Virus record (IMG/VR): IMGVR_UViG_3300030616_000002
Span: 64,001-94,084 of that record
Length of the DNA: 30,084 nt
Reading direction: 5' to 3' (one strand)
From: a virus
Made by a program: the position numbers and the translations under genes. Every line of letters starts with the position of its first letter. The stretch's first letter is position 1. Below are positions 23,005-29,310 of the stretch, in pieces. The notes under the pieces were generated by a model. That model saw only the letters and a list, made by a program, of their open reading frames with translations, made no database searches and was not told where the DNA came from.

Positions 23005-23603
23005 GAGATCGCCTCCAGTGCCTTGATCGCCTGCTCGATACCGGCGATAGCGGCAGCGCGGAGAACGATCCCGGTCCTGCGCGTAGCGTGCCGACCCTTC
23101 ACCTTGGCGGCCGTCAACTCTGGGACCGCCACCCCGTACACGCGGCGGATAGATCCCCGCTCCACATGAGCAGGAGAGGGCAGGGCTTCTAGGGAGCGCT
23201 CGTGCCCGATCCGGGCGACCTCTGCTAGGAGGGCGCGGACGTTGGCTGGCCCCGCGTCTCGGAGCGTGGAGTGAACCTGATTCGGTACGCTCACGCAAAA
23301 AACAGGATCCTTGGATCTGCTTGTGCGCGGGCGCTTCCATTCGTCCGGATCGCGCTTTGAAAAATCAACTAGCTTTTTTGCGGCGATCTTCTCTCCGATA
23401 GCGGCGCGGAATTTAGCGGGAGCGCTCCAGGGCGGGATCGCTGTGATTCGATCTCCGAGCCGCAGTAACCCGCGGTCCGCGAGGGAGCGGGCGATCCGGA
23501 GTTCGTGCCCTGTAAGCTGCTGCTCCAGTACGCCCGAAGGGACGCGTGCGATCGATCTGTATAGCGTCGCCTGCGTTGGCGAGAGGCGATCCTTGCCTGC
23601 CAT
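23001..23603 (-). CDS. hypothetical protein with winged-helix-like N-terminus
   Basis: A 200-residue basic protein. ATG at 23603 follows GGGAGGACTC. The N-terminal 60 residues (LSPTQATLYRSIARVPSGVL, then HELRIARSLADRGLLRLGDR) have the helix-helix-wing rhythm of winged-helix DNA-binding domains. The middle is Lys/Arg-rich (FSKRDPDEWKRPRTSRSKDP) and the C-terminus is helical (AAAIAGIEQAIKALEAIS). It may be a DNA-binding protein, but no named family is recognised. It is preceded by a CTAG-array operator candidate (23612-23636) and a possible -35 element, so it probably heads its own transcript with the next small gene. Confidence 0.62.
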   Translation of the reverse strand: MAGKDRLSPTQATLYRSIARVPSGVLEQQLTGHELRIARSLADRGLLRLGDRITAIPPWSAPAKFRAAIGEKIAAKKLVDFSKRDPDEWKRPRTSRSKDPVFCVSVPNQVHSTLRDAGPANVRALLAEVARIGHERSLEALPSPAHVERGSIRRVYGVAVPELTAAKVKGRHATRRTGIVLRAAAIAGIEQAIKALEAIS

Positions 23604-23611
23604 GAGTCCTC

Positions 23612-23636
23612 CCTAGCCTAGCTAGCCCGACTAGCC
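23612..23636. promoter_or_regulatory. CTAG-array operator candidate (5-4-9 spacing)
   Basis: Four CTAG tetramers begin at 23613, 23618, 23622 and 23631. The same spacing (last unit CTGG) and 20 of 25 bases recur at 27814-27838. The site lies between the gene starting at 23603 (leftward) and a -35-like TTGACT at 23664-23659, where a repressor would block transcription. Confidence 0.6.
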
Positions 23637-23647
23637 AGAGTAGGGGC

Positions 23648-23965
23648 TCAGTCGCAAAAGTCAAGGAAAAGTTTGGGGCGTTTTTGTGGCCAGCACTGGG
23701 TGTCGATCGTGTGCGTTATGTCGCCATTCCAGAATTCGCGCTGTCGGTCGCTCGCCTCAAGGATGCCGACCAGAGCTTCTGCGTCGTCGCGGTCTCGGCA
23801 AAGGAACACCTCGGTTGTCTTGTCGGTGTAGTCATCGCACGTCCTGATTACCGAAACCGGGCCTCCGGGTGCGGTCAGCATGCGCTTGGCCAAGATGACC
23901 AAACAGCCCATCATGGGTTTCGTCCGGTCGTCAATGGCCTCGCGGATCTGTTCCTCAATGTTCAT
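23648..23965 (-). CDS. small hypothetical protein
   Basis: A 105-residue protein; ATG at 23965 follows TAGGAGGACAAG, a strong ribosome binding site. It begins MNIEEQIREAIDDRTKPM, has a short hydrophobic stretch (GCLVILAKRML), a strand-rich middle (VSVIRTCDDY, TEVFLCRDRDDAEALVGIL) and ends near QKRPKLFLDFC. No family is recognised. Its last codons contain the TTGACT that may act as a -35 element for the next leftward gene. Twenty-five bases separate it from the upstream gene stop. Confidence 0.65.
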   Translation of the reverse strand: MNIEEQIREAIDDRTKPMMGCLVILAKRMLTAPGGPVSVIRTCDDYTDKTTEVFLCRDRDDAEALVGILEASDRQREFWNGDITHTIDTQCWPQKRPKLFLDFCD

Positions 23966-23990
23966 CTTGTCCTCCTATCAGGCGTGCTCG

Positions 23991-24755
23991 CTATGGCTGT
24001 GCGAGCATACGCAGTCGGTGCTTTCGCGCAAGTTCACAGAGCGCGTCGATGTTTTTGCGTTCGGAGAATGGTGGCCAGTCGCGCGGATCGGGCGGCAGGC
24101 CGAGCAGATCGCAGGCCCTGGCGAATTGCTCGCGCTCGGCGCGCAGGCGCTCAAGGCCCTCGGCGGCAATGTCATCCCAGGACTTATCTTGCGGTGCTGG
24201 CTCGCCATCAACGACGTCGCCGCAGTGCGCGAGCCAGAGTCGCGGCACGGCCCAGCGCAGCGAGCGCCGGAGTTCCTTGCGCTCGTCCAGCAGCGCGAGG
24301 ATCGGTGCGATCTGCTCCGTGACCTTGCTAGCACCCTTCTCTCGGCCCCGCTCGCAGCAGTGGCGGAGCTGGCGGGCGTACTCGTCCTGGTCTCGTACGC
24401 TCGCTTTTATGTCCGGATCCTCGGTCTTCGTCTTGTCCCTGAACCCGGACGCCAGCAGCATGCGCTCCACGTCGCTGCACATCGGGGTGCGGTTGTTATC
24501 GCAGGCCTCGCGGAGCGCCCCCAGGAAGTCCGACGCGCGGTCGAGCAGCAGCATCCCGTCATCGAACAGCTCAAGGCGCAGCGCCGTCCCTCCTCCGAGT
24601 TCGTACCAGCGGATCGCGCCCTCGCCCGAACACCCGCCGTCCTCGTGATAGACGCCGAACATGATCTCGTCTATCACGCCGTTGGGCAGGGAATCCGCAG
24701 TGTGATAGTAGGAGCGCGAGTGCGTGTAAAACGCAAGGTGTCCGGTGTCAGCCAT
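23991..24755 (-). CDS. hypothetical protein, 254 residues
   Basis: ATG at 24755 follows GGAGGATACC and overlaps the upstream gene end by 8 bases. The N-terminal ~75 residues look like strands with aromatic residues (LAFYTHSRSYYHTADS, FGVYHEDGG, IRWYELGGGTALRLELF). The rest is helical and charged (ERGREKGASKVTEQIAPILA, WDDIAAEGLERLRAEREQFA). No motif of a known enzyme is seen. The long opposite-strand frames here are GC-driven shadows; ribosome binding sites and operon direction favour this strand. Function unknown; early-region accessory gene by position. Confidence 0.62.
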   Translation of the reverse strand: MADTGHLAFYTHSRSYYHTADSLPNGVIDEIMFGVYHEDGGCSGEGAIRWYELGGGTALRLELFDDGMLLLDRASDFLGALREACDNNRTPMCSDVERMLLASGFRDKTKTEDPDIKASVRDQDEYARQLRHCCERGREKGASKVTEQIAPILALLDERKELRRSLRWAVPRLWLAHCGDVVDGEPAPQDKSWDDIAAEGLERLRAEREQFARACDLLGLPPDPRDWPPFSERKNIDALCELARKHRLRMLAQP

Positions 24756-25020
24756 TGGTATCCTCCAGCGCCTCTCGAATGTCCTGAATCAGCGGCGTCG
24801 CGTCTAGCACTTCACCGGTCCCTCCGCAGACTGGGCAGGCGTGGGCCTGCGGCAACTTGCCGTAGTGCTCATCACCAGTGCCGCCGCAGTGCGCGCAGGG
24901 CGCTACCCGCTCCAGCAGATCAGATGCTAGTGTCCGCAGCGCCTCGCGGAGCTGGTCCCGCTCGGCCTTGAATCGATCTCGCTGCTTGAGTGCAGTTTCA
25001 AGCCCTGTCAGATCATCCAT
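24748..25020 (-). CDS. small zinc-finger protein with two CxxCGGTG motifs
   Basis: A 90-residue protein; ATG at 25020 follows GGAGGTAGC. The N-terminal half is a charged helix, likely coiled coil (LKQRDRFKAERDQLREALRT). The C-terminal half has two C-x-x-C-G-G-T-G motifs, CAHCGGTG and CPVCGGTG, about 23 residues apart. This is the DnaJ-type zinc module in miniature and should bind one zinc ion. Small phage proteins with this arrangement are common and mostly of unknown role. It overlaps the next gene by 8 bases and starts one base after the HNH gene stop, so all are co-transcribed. Confidence 0.7.
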   Translation of the reverse strand: MDDLTGLETALKQRDRFKAERDQLREALRTLASDLLERVAPCAHCGGTGDEHYGKLPQAHACPVCGGTGEVLDATPLIQDIREALEDTNG

Positions 25021-25021
25021 G

Positions 25022-25534
25022 CTACCTCCTGCGCGGAACATGCTTCCATGTGCGACCGCTTAAAATGCAATACACAGCGCCAGCGCCGACGCCAACAGTT
25101 TTGCATATCTCTTTATATGATGCGCCGTCAGCACGCATGCCGAGGATTCTCTTTACATCAGATTCGGTCATTGTGGCATTTGGGTTGCTTACTCCGACAT
25201 TCCCGGTATATCCGTGTACTGCCATCAATTCCGATCCATTGCGATAGTGATTCTTTCTGGATACCCATGAGATGTTTTCAAGTCTATTGTCTGACTTGAT
25301 CCCGTTTTTGTGATGGCACTCAAAGCCCGCTGGTGGTTCTCCAGCAAAGGCCAACAGCACCAACCTGTGCACGCCTATCTTTTCTTCCTTTTTGTTGTGG
25401 TGCAGACTCACGCGCATGTATCCATTTTTGTCAATCTGCGGTGCACGTTCTATGTTTCTGTGCAGCGACCAAACCCTTCCGTGATCGCTTGCGGCGTACA
25501 TCGGGAACCCTGGAATTATTTTCCACCTTTCCAT
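25022..25534 (-). CDS. HNH homing endonuclease (NUMOD4-HNH-HTH)
   Basis: A 170-residue protein. It has a NUMOD4 domain at the N-terminus (ERWKIIPGFPMYAASDHGRV), an HNH core (GVHRLVLLAFAGEPPAGFEC then HHKNGIKSDNRLENISWVS, about 55-92, with the His pair 74-75 and Asn86) and a C-terminal helix-turn-helix (TESDVKRILGMRADGASYKE, about 123-165). This is the usual build of free-standing phage HNH endonucleases that cut near their own insertion point. Its DNA is visibly AT-richer than its neighbours, which suggests recent arrival. ATG at 25534 lies two bases from the upstream TGA and has only a weak ribosome binding site, so it probably depends on coupling. It sits between two ordinary operon genes without obviously disrupting either. 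Confidence 0.9.
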   Translation of the reverse strand: MERWKIIPGFPMYAASDHGRVWSLHRNIERAPQIDKNGYMRVSLHHNKKEEKIGVHRLVLLAFAGEPPAGFECHHKNGIKSDNRLENISWVSRKNHYRNGSELMAVHGYTGNVGVSNPNATMTESDVKRILGMRADGASYKEICKTVGVGAGAVYCILSGRTWKHVPRRR

Positions 25535-25535
25535 T

Positions 25536-26273
25536 TCAGCGCACCTGCTTTCCCGCCTCGGCCGTCGCGAGTCGCCGCATGTACCGCCGCACCCAGCCCC
25601 AGCCAACCGTGCATGTCAGCGTGCTCGGGTGGCGGATGGTCGAGTAGCCGTACGCGTTGGGATGGGCCACCTCGGTCCGTCCGCTCGGCGTCGTGTAGTA
25701 CGCCTCGCGCCCGTCGTACTTCGGCTTTGCTGGCCCGCCGACCCTGATCACCAGCTCGCAGTCGCGTGACAGGCCGAGATGCCGCCGGATCGCTCTCTCC
25801 AGCCAATCGCTCGGCTCGCGTCCGAGGTCCTGCTGCTCGCTGATCAGCGCGTCCCGTCGCGCCGCGCGGCGCTGGCGTAGCGACTTCTCGCGCGCCTTCT
25901 CGCGTCGGGCCAGCTCGGCATTTCCGATGCGGATCGCCTGCTCGGCGTCCTCCAGCTCGGAGCGCACCTCGCGCAGCTCGCGCAGCGTCTTCGACAGCCG
26001 CTCCTCTGCGCTCTCGTAATAGCCGGCCCAGCGCTCTCCCTGCTCGGCCTTGCGCTCGGCATCGGTCAGCCGCGACAGCAGAGCCCGGCCCCATTCCTCG
26101 TCCTGCGCGATCTGGCTCTCCAGGCCATAGAGCCCGCCGATCTCCACCTGCAGGTTGCCGATCTCGGTCACTGCCGCCATGTGTTTCCCGCGCCACTTCT
26201 CGGCCCGCTCGCGCTGCCGCTCTGCCCTCACGCTCACCTGCTCCACGGTCTCGATCCTCGCCTCGGTCTCCAT
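25536..26273 (-). CDS. coiled-coil hypothetical protein
   Basis: A 245-residue protein; ATG at 26273 follows GAGGAGGATACG. Residues about 5-145 are a nearly unbroken charged helix (for example ARIETVEQVSVRAERQRERA and LSKTLRELREVRSELEDAEQ) expected to form coiled coil. The C-terminal part is Tyr/Pro/Arg-rich (YDGREAYYTTPSGRTEV, GWGWVRRYMRRLATAEAG). No family is recognised. A second reading frame over the same stretch is open but Arg/Gly-rich and lacks a ribosome binding site. The HNH gene begins two bases after the stop, so the endonuclease may have inserted right at this gene's 3' end. Confidence 0.65.
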   Translation of the reverse strand: METEARIETVEQVSVRAERQRERAEKWRGKHMAAVTEIGNLQVEIGGLYGLESQIAQDEEWGRALLSRLTDAERKAEQGERWAGYYESAEERLSKTLRELREVRSELEDAEQAIRIGNAELARREKAREKSLRQRRAARRDALISEQQDLGREPSDWLERAIRRHLGLSRDCELVIRVGGPAKPKYDGREAYYTTPSGRTEVAHPNAYGYSTIRHPSTLTCTVGWGWVRRYMRRLATAEAGKQVR

Positions 26274-26337
26274 CGTATCCTCCTCGGGCCTGTCGGCCCA
26301 GGTTGCGGCGGCCGGTCGGTCGCCTGCTGTTGCGTTC

Positions 26338-26592
26338 CTACTCGGCCAGTTCCATCGTCGGCTCGTATCCCCACACGTAGGAGCAGGGCTCCTCGTCTCC
26401 GTCCCAGAGCACGCTCACGGTGTTGCCCGTGGTGTCGCTGATGTCGGTCACGGTCCCGCAGTGCTCGCGCCCGTCCCTGATCTGGCAGGTCCGCACCCGG
26501 GTTCCCGCCGACAGCTTCTCGCGCAGCATCGCCTTCCACGCCTGCTCTTCCTTGATCGCGTGTATCCGGGTCCAGTCGATCTCGGTTGCCAT
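26338..26592 (-). CDS. small hypothetical protein, possible SH3-like barrel
   Basis: An 84-residue protein; ATG at 26592 follows AAGGGGGATC. A short helical N-terminus (ATEIDWTRIHAIKEEQAW) leads to strands with the rhythm of a small barrel: GTRVRTCQIRDGREHCGTVT, then NTVSVLWDGDEEPCSYVWG. The 'G-T-V-x-D-I ... V-x-V-x-W-D-G' pattern resembles SH3-like or KOW-like folds. This is a structural guess, not a family assignment. The 64 bases before the next gene hold that gene's ribosome binding site and nothing else I can identify. Confidence 0.6.
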   Translation of the reverse strand: MATEIDWTRIHAIKEEQAWKAMLREKLSAGTRVRTCQIRDGREHCGTVTDISDTTGNTVSVLWDGDEEPCSYVWGYEPTMELAE

Positions 26593-26603
26593 CTGATCCC
26601 CCT

Positions 26604-26852
26604 TTACGCTCTCCACTGATAGCGAGCGGTCTGCAGATTGCTGTACCGGTGTCCCCACCCGCGACCCGGGCGGTACACCGACCACGTGCCATCCGCATGC
26701 TCGGCCGCCATGTAGCAGCCACCGGCCGGATTGTCCGCGTAGTCCTGCCCCGTCCCGTTCTCGTCGCCGTGAGCATCCAGCGCATCGGCCCTGTCGTATC
26801 CCTCCTGCGTGCAGATGATCTCGTCTCCGTCCATGTAGTGTACCTTGGTCAT
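26604..26852 (-). CDS. small hypothetical protein
   Basis: An 82-residue acidic, aromatic-rich protein; ATG at 26852 follows GGAGGATTGAC. It begins MTKVHYMDGDEIICTQEGYD and has a Gly/Trp/Tyr-rich C-terminus (DGTWSVYRPGRGWGHRYSN). No family is recognised. Gaps to the neighbours are 11 bases downstream and 1 base upstream, so it is part of the leftward operon. Confidence 0.6.
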   Translation of the reverse strand: MTKVHYMDGDEIICTQEGYDRADALDAHGDENGTGQDYADNPAGGCYMAAEHADGTWSVYRPGRGWGHRYSNLQTARYQWRA

Positions 26853-26853
26853 G

Positions 26854-27132
26854 TCAATCCTCCGGATAGTTTTCGCGATAGGTCAATCCGCCGAACTGAT
26901 CGGTCAGCGTGTAGAGCAAGCCAGCCAGCACGAGCGGGCGAAGCCTCCGTTGGGCCGTCGCCCGAGTGATGCCCCATTCGCGCGCTGCGACCATTGCGGC
27001 GATGTGTCCGTTTTCCATGCGCGGAAATTCAGACACATCCGCAAGGTGCTGGTAGTCACGCGGTGTCAATTTTGCTCGCGCCGCACGCCTTTTTGCATTA
27101 TACTCGGCCATCTGTTCTTTTACAATGCTCAT
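26854..27132 (-). CDS. winged-helix-like DNA-binding protein
   Basis: A 92-residue basic protein. Residues about 43-85 read as a winged helix: GHIAAMVAAREWGITRATAQ (second and recognition helices), RRLRPLVLAGLLYTLTD and the wing FGGLTYREN. The N-terminus is a basic helix (EQMAEYNAKRRAARAKLTPR). It probably binds DNA as a small transcriptional regulator and is a candidate for acting on the nearby control region. ATG at 27132 lies two bases from the upstream TAG; no strong ribosome binding site is visible, so translation is likely coupled to the gene upstream. Confidence 0.66.
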   Translation of the reverse strand: MSIVKEQMAEYNAKRRAARAKLTPRDYQHLADVSEFPRMENGHIAAMVAAREWGITRATAQRRLRPLVLAGLLYTLTDQFGGLTYRENYPED

Positions 27133-27134
27133 GA

Positions 27135-27398
27135 CTAGTCCGCGACGTGCTCGGCGGCGACAGTGATGATGCGGCCCTCGTTGGAGGTGCCATATGCGAG
27201 GAGCTTGATCTTTGCGATGGGGTGGATGGGGGTGCCCCCGATGTATGCGGAGACAACCACGCCGACCTGGGAAGGGCCGACAGGGACAGCGCCGGAAACG
27301 GGCTCGGAGCCGCCGACCGCGTTGACCGCGACCGCCTTGCCAACGGTGACGGTGAAGCCATCTGCGAAGTTGACTGCGGTGCCTGCGTTGTAGTCCAT
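27135..27398 (-). CDS. small beta-rich hypothetical protein, first gene of leftward operon
   Basis: An 87-residue protein. I chose ATG at 27398 because GGAGGGACACGAG precedes it; an in-frame ATG at 27437 would add 13 residues but lacks a ribosome binding site. The protein is rich in Val, Gly and Ala with alternating strands (FADGFTVTVGKAVAVNAVGG, QVGVVVSAYIGGTPIHP, GRIITVAAEHVAD). This suggests a compact beta-barrel. No family is recognised. As the first gene after the divergent control region it may be the most highly expressed of the operon. Confidence 0.6.
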   Translation of the reverse strand: MDYNAGTAVNFADGFTVTVGKAVAVNAVGGSEPVSGAVPVGPSQVGVVVSAYIGGTPIHPIAKIKLLAYGTSNEGRIITVAAEHVAD

Positions 27399-27565
27399 CT
27401 CGTGTCCCTCCGTGCTCTGTGTCGTGTTCGTTTTCATGGTCTCTGGTAGTGCAACCACCGTGCCATCTAGGCTAGCAAGGCTAGCAAAAAAAGGCAAGTA
27501 ATTTCGCTGGCCAACGGGTGGTAAGATTTGCGTAAAATCGCAAAAACTAGCTAGCGACTCAGGAT

Positions 27566-27733
27566 CCTGAGACGAAAAGTTGACGGATTTCCGAAAACTT
27601 CAATGGCTAGCTAGGTTTGCTAGGCTATCAAGTATTTTATATTACCACCGAGGTAAGTGTCAGGTATTTGAGCCGCAGTTATCTATCTGTAGGCATTGCA
27701 GTTTTCCGGAAAACATCAGATTTTCGTCTCGGG
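27566..27733. repeat. ~44-bp imperfect inverted duplication
   Basis: The 44 bases 27566-27609 match the reverse complement of 27690-27733 at 34 positions without gaps. The outer 13 bases match at 12 positions and contain a perfect GAGACGAAAA / TTTTCGTCTC pair (27569-27578 and 27721-27730). The two copies face each other across about 80 bp of AT-rich DNA. Confidence 0.75.
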
Positions 27734-27813
27734 TTTTCGGCGCTTTGTGACAATATGGCAACTGTCCCCTCGCGAGGGCGAGCGCGCATCCGCGATATCA
27801 TTATATATTTTTC

Positions 27814-27838
27814 GCTAGCCTAGCTAGCCAAGCTGGCC
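27814..27838. promoter_or_regulatory. CTAG-array operator candidate (5-4-9 spacing)
   Basis: CTAG at 27815, 27820 and 27824, then CTGG at 27833: the same 5-4-9 phasing and 20 of 25 identical bases as the site at 23612-23636. It lies right after an AT-rich run (27801-27812) and 58 bases before the ATG of the rightward operon. Confidence 0.6.
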
Positions 27839-27896
27839 CGCCGATTGCAACCACTAGATTGCGATGAGGAACACGGATACAGGCACGGAGGGCACT

Positions 27897-28418
27897 ATGG
27901 CAATCGTAAAGTGCAGCGAAATTCTTGACATGGATCGTCGGTGGAAGCAGTGGGGCAAGGTCGTAGATGTTGACACCGTCGATCTCGATCAGAGCAACGG
28001 CTACTCCCTCGGCGGCCGCTGGGTGCGGTGGAATGAGGCCGCTGCGCTCAATGCTGACGAGTTCCTGGTAGTAGCGAGCGAGCAAGGCAGCCGCGCCCGC
28101 AAGGAGTACTACTACGCGCTGATCCGGGGAGGAGATACCGCGACCCTGCTGCACACCGATGACGGAGACTGCCACATGGCGGGCGAGGACGAGGAGGCAT
28201 ACCGCGACCTGCGCAAGCGCGCGTTGGCAGCAGCCCCCGAGGACCAGCAGGCGAAGGCGAGCAATAGCCAACTCTACGAGTACGCTCTGATCATCGCGCA
28301 CCTATCAGCGGACGCAGGCGTAGGCGCAGACACAGAGGCAGATGCTGGCCCGCTGTCTGGCGTGAGTACCGAGGATTTGCTGGCCGAGCTGCGACGGCGC
28401 GGCGCGCTGGAGGGATAG
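27897..28418 (+). CDS. hypothetical protein, first gene of rightward operon
   Basis: A 173-residue acidic protein. ATG 27897 follows CGGAGGGCACT and is preferred to the ATG at 27864, which lacks a ribosome binding site. It begins MAIVKCSEILDMDRRWKQWG and has a strand region (GYSLGGRWVRWNEAAAL, ARKEYYYALIRGGDTATLLH). A helical acidic part follows (DEEAYRDLRKRALAAAPEDQ) and it ends with a short LEM/SAP-like helix pair (GVSTEDLLAELRRRGALEG). That last segment is a common C-terminal docking motif in phage proteins. Function unknown; controlled from the divergent region with its CTAG-array operator. Confidence 0.66.
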   Translation: MAIVKCSEILDMDRRWKQWGKVVDVDTVDLDQSNGYSLGGRWVRWNEAAALNADEFLVVASEQGSRARKEYYYALIRGGDTATLLHTDDGDCHMAGEDEEAYRDLRKRALAAAPEDQQAKASNSQLYEYALIIAHLSADAGVGADTEADAGPLSGVSTEDLLAELRRRGALEG

Positions 28419-28422
28419 CGAG

Positions 28423-28650
28423 ATGGCCTACATGGGAGCAGGATGGACATGGCGCGAGGCAGAGGACGACCCTGCGGGCTTCATGCTCGCGTGCGAGGGC
28501 GAGTGCCCTTACTACGACGTTGACGAGTGCCCGCACCACTGCCGCACGAGGGAGCAGGTGGTCGACGCGGGCTGCGATGCCGCGAGCGAGTATCTGCACG
28601 CGACCTCCGAGACTGCGGGCGAGCTGCGAGCGGCTGGGCTGGACTGGTAG
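28423..28650 (+). CDS. small cysteine-containing hypothetical protein
   Basis: A 75-residue protein starting 4 bases after the upstream stop. It holds a Cys/His cluster, CEGECPYYDVDECPHHC (about residues 24-40), which could bind one metal ion, and a helical C-terminus (SEYLHATSETAGELRAAGLD). No family is recognised. The ribosome binding site is weak (GGAGGGATAGCG at a long spacing), so coupling to the upstream gene is likely. Confidence 0.58.
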   Translation: MAYMGAGWTWREAEDDPAGFMLACEGECPYYDVDECPHHCRTREQVVDAGCDAASEYLHATSETAGELRAAGLDW

Positions 28651-28659
28651 GGGTGTAGC

Positions 28660-28863
28660 ATGTTTGCCGACGACGACAGTTTCTTGATCGAGGCAGCCGA
28701 TGAGCAGTGCGAGGTAGGCCGCAAGATCGCGGATGAACTGATCCGCGCGTCCCTAGAAGCCGGGTGCTCGGCGGCGGAGATGATCGCAACCGTGCTCTGG
28801 GAGTGGACCTCAGACAGGATCCGCAACAGGGCTAGCCCGCCTATACCCAGCCACCCCAGCTAA
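28660..28863 (+). CDS. small acidic hypothetical protein
   Basis: A 67-residue protein 9 bases after the previous stop, with GGTAGGGG upstream of its ATG. It is helical and acidic (DDDSFLIEAADEQCEVGRKI, then SLEAGCSAAEMIATVLWEW) and ends in a Pro/Ser tail. No family is recognised. It is the last gene before a hairpin and may close the three-gene rightward transcript. Confidence 0.55.
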   Translation: MFADDDSFLIEAADEQCEVGRKIADELIRASLEAGCSAAEMIATVLWEWTSDRIRNRASPPIPSHPS

Positions 28864-28958
28864 ACAAAGATAATCGCTAGGCTATAACAAAAGCCTGACT
28901 AGCCATGCAAATATTGCTTGCCTACTGGTAAAAAACAAGGTGCGCTACCCTTCGTAGC

Positions 28959-28978
28959 CCCCGCCAATGGTGGCGGGG
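28959..28978 (+). terminator. strong hairpin between small-gene operon and regulator gene
   Basis: Perfect 8-bp stem CCCCGCCA (28959-28966) with TGGCGGGG (28971-28978) and an ATGG loop. It is followed by TATT rather than a clear T-run, so termination is plausible but unproven. The rest of the gap 28864-29016 holds CTAG at 28877 and 28899 with a CTAT at 28882, and an A-run at 28929-28935. Confidence 0.5.
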
Positions 28979-29016
28979 TATTGATCCCAACTATACTTAC
29001 CGGCAGTTCTGGGTAG

Positions 29017-29310
29017 ATGCGCTACGGCGGGAGATCAGGCGGCAGGAAAAACGCTACAACGGCGGCAACGAGATCCCGCAGCGGAGGCAGCGCCGTGCGC
29101 GCGCCAGATGAGATCACGCTGAAGAGGATCTCCGTTGCGCTCCCCAAAACTTTGGTCGACAAGGCGCGGCGCGTGGTCAACACGATGCAGATCCACGACG
29201 AGAACTACAGCCTACGGACGCTGTTCACCCATGCGCTCCAGGCCGAGTTCCATCGGCTAGCCAAGATTACGAAAGAGGGAGCTACGATCCTACGGATGAT
29301 CCGCGACTAG
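29017..29310 (+). CDS. ribbon-helix-helix DNA-binding protein
   Basis: A 97-residue basic protein. The N-terminal ~30 residues are Gly/Arg/Ser-rich and likely disordered. Residues 36-82 read as a ribbon-helix-helix domain: strand KRISVALPK, helix TLVDKARRVVNTM, then the YSLRTLFTHALQAEFHRLA helix. CopG/MetJ/ParG-type proteins of this build dimerise and bind short palindromes in tandem through the strand. Arrays of the 4-bp palindrome CTAG nearby are natural candidates for its sites (inference). The start at 29017 has only a weak GGGTAG ribosome binding site; a shorter product from an internal GTG is possible. It overlaps the convergent gene by 21 bases. Confidence 0.68.
   Translation: MRYGGRSGGRKNATTAATRSRSGGSAVRAPDEITLKRISVALPKTLVDKARRVVNTMQIHDENYSLRTLFTHALQAEFHRLAKITKEGATILRMIRD

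Larger units (their letters stand above)
27399..27896. promoter_or_regulatory. divergent control region, ~500 bp without genes
   Basis: This gap separates the leftward (27398) and rightward (27897) operons. It is AT-richer than the rest and packed with symmetric elements. CTAG clusters lie at 27467-27484, 27547-27554, 27607-27623 and 27815-27836. Perfect palindromes lie at 27558-27571 (CTCAGGATCCTGAG), 27701-27714 (GTTTTCCGGAAAAC) and 27767-27778 (CCCTCGCGAGGG). A ~44-bp inverted duplication spans 27566-27733. AT-rich TTATATATTTTT lies at 27801-27812, and TTGACG at 27580-27585 could be a rightward -35. A weak 68-codon frame inside it (27617-27823) looks like a shadow. It could be promoters with operators, or an origin. 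Confidence 0.7.

Noticed and set aside
23880-24971. 363-codon forward open frame in the leftward operon
   Set aside because: It spans three reverse-strand genes that each have good ribosome binding sites. Its protein is Arg/Ala-rich without domains.
27135-27497. Longer start for the first leftward gene
   Set aside because: The extra N-terminus would run across the CTAG cluster, and only ATG 27398 has a strong ribosome binding site.
27617-27823. 68-codon forward frame inside the divergent control region
   Set aside because: No ribosome binding site, it runs over the inverted duplication and palindromes, and its composition looks non-coding.
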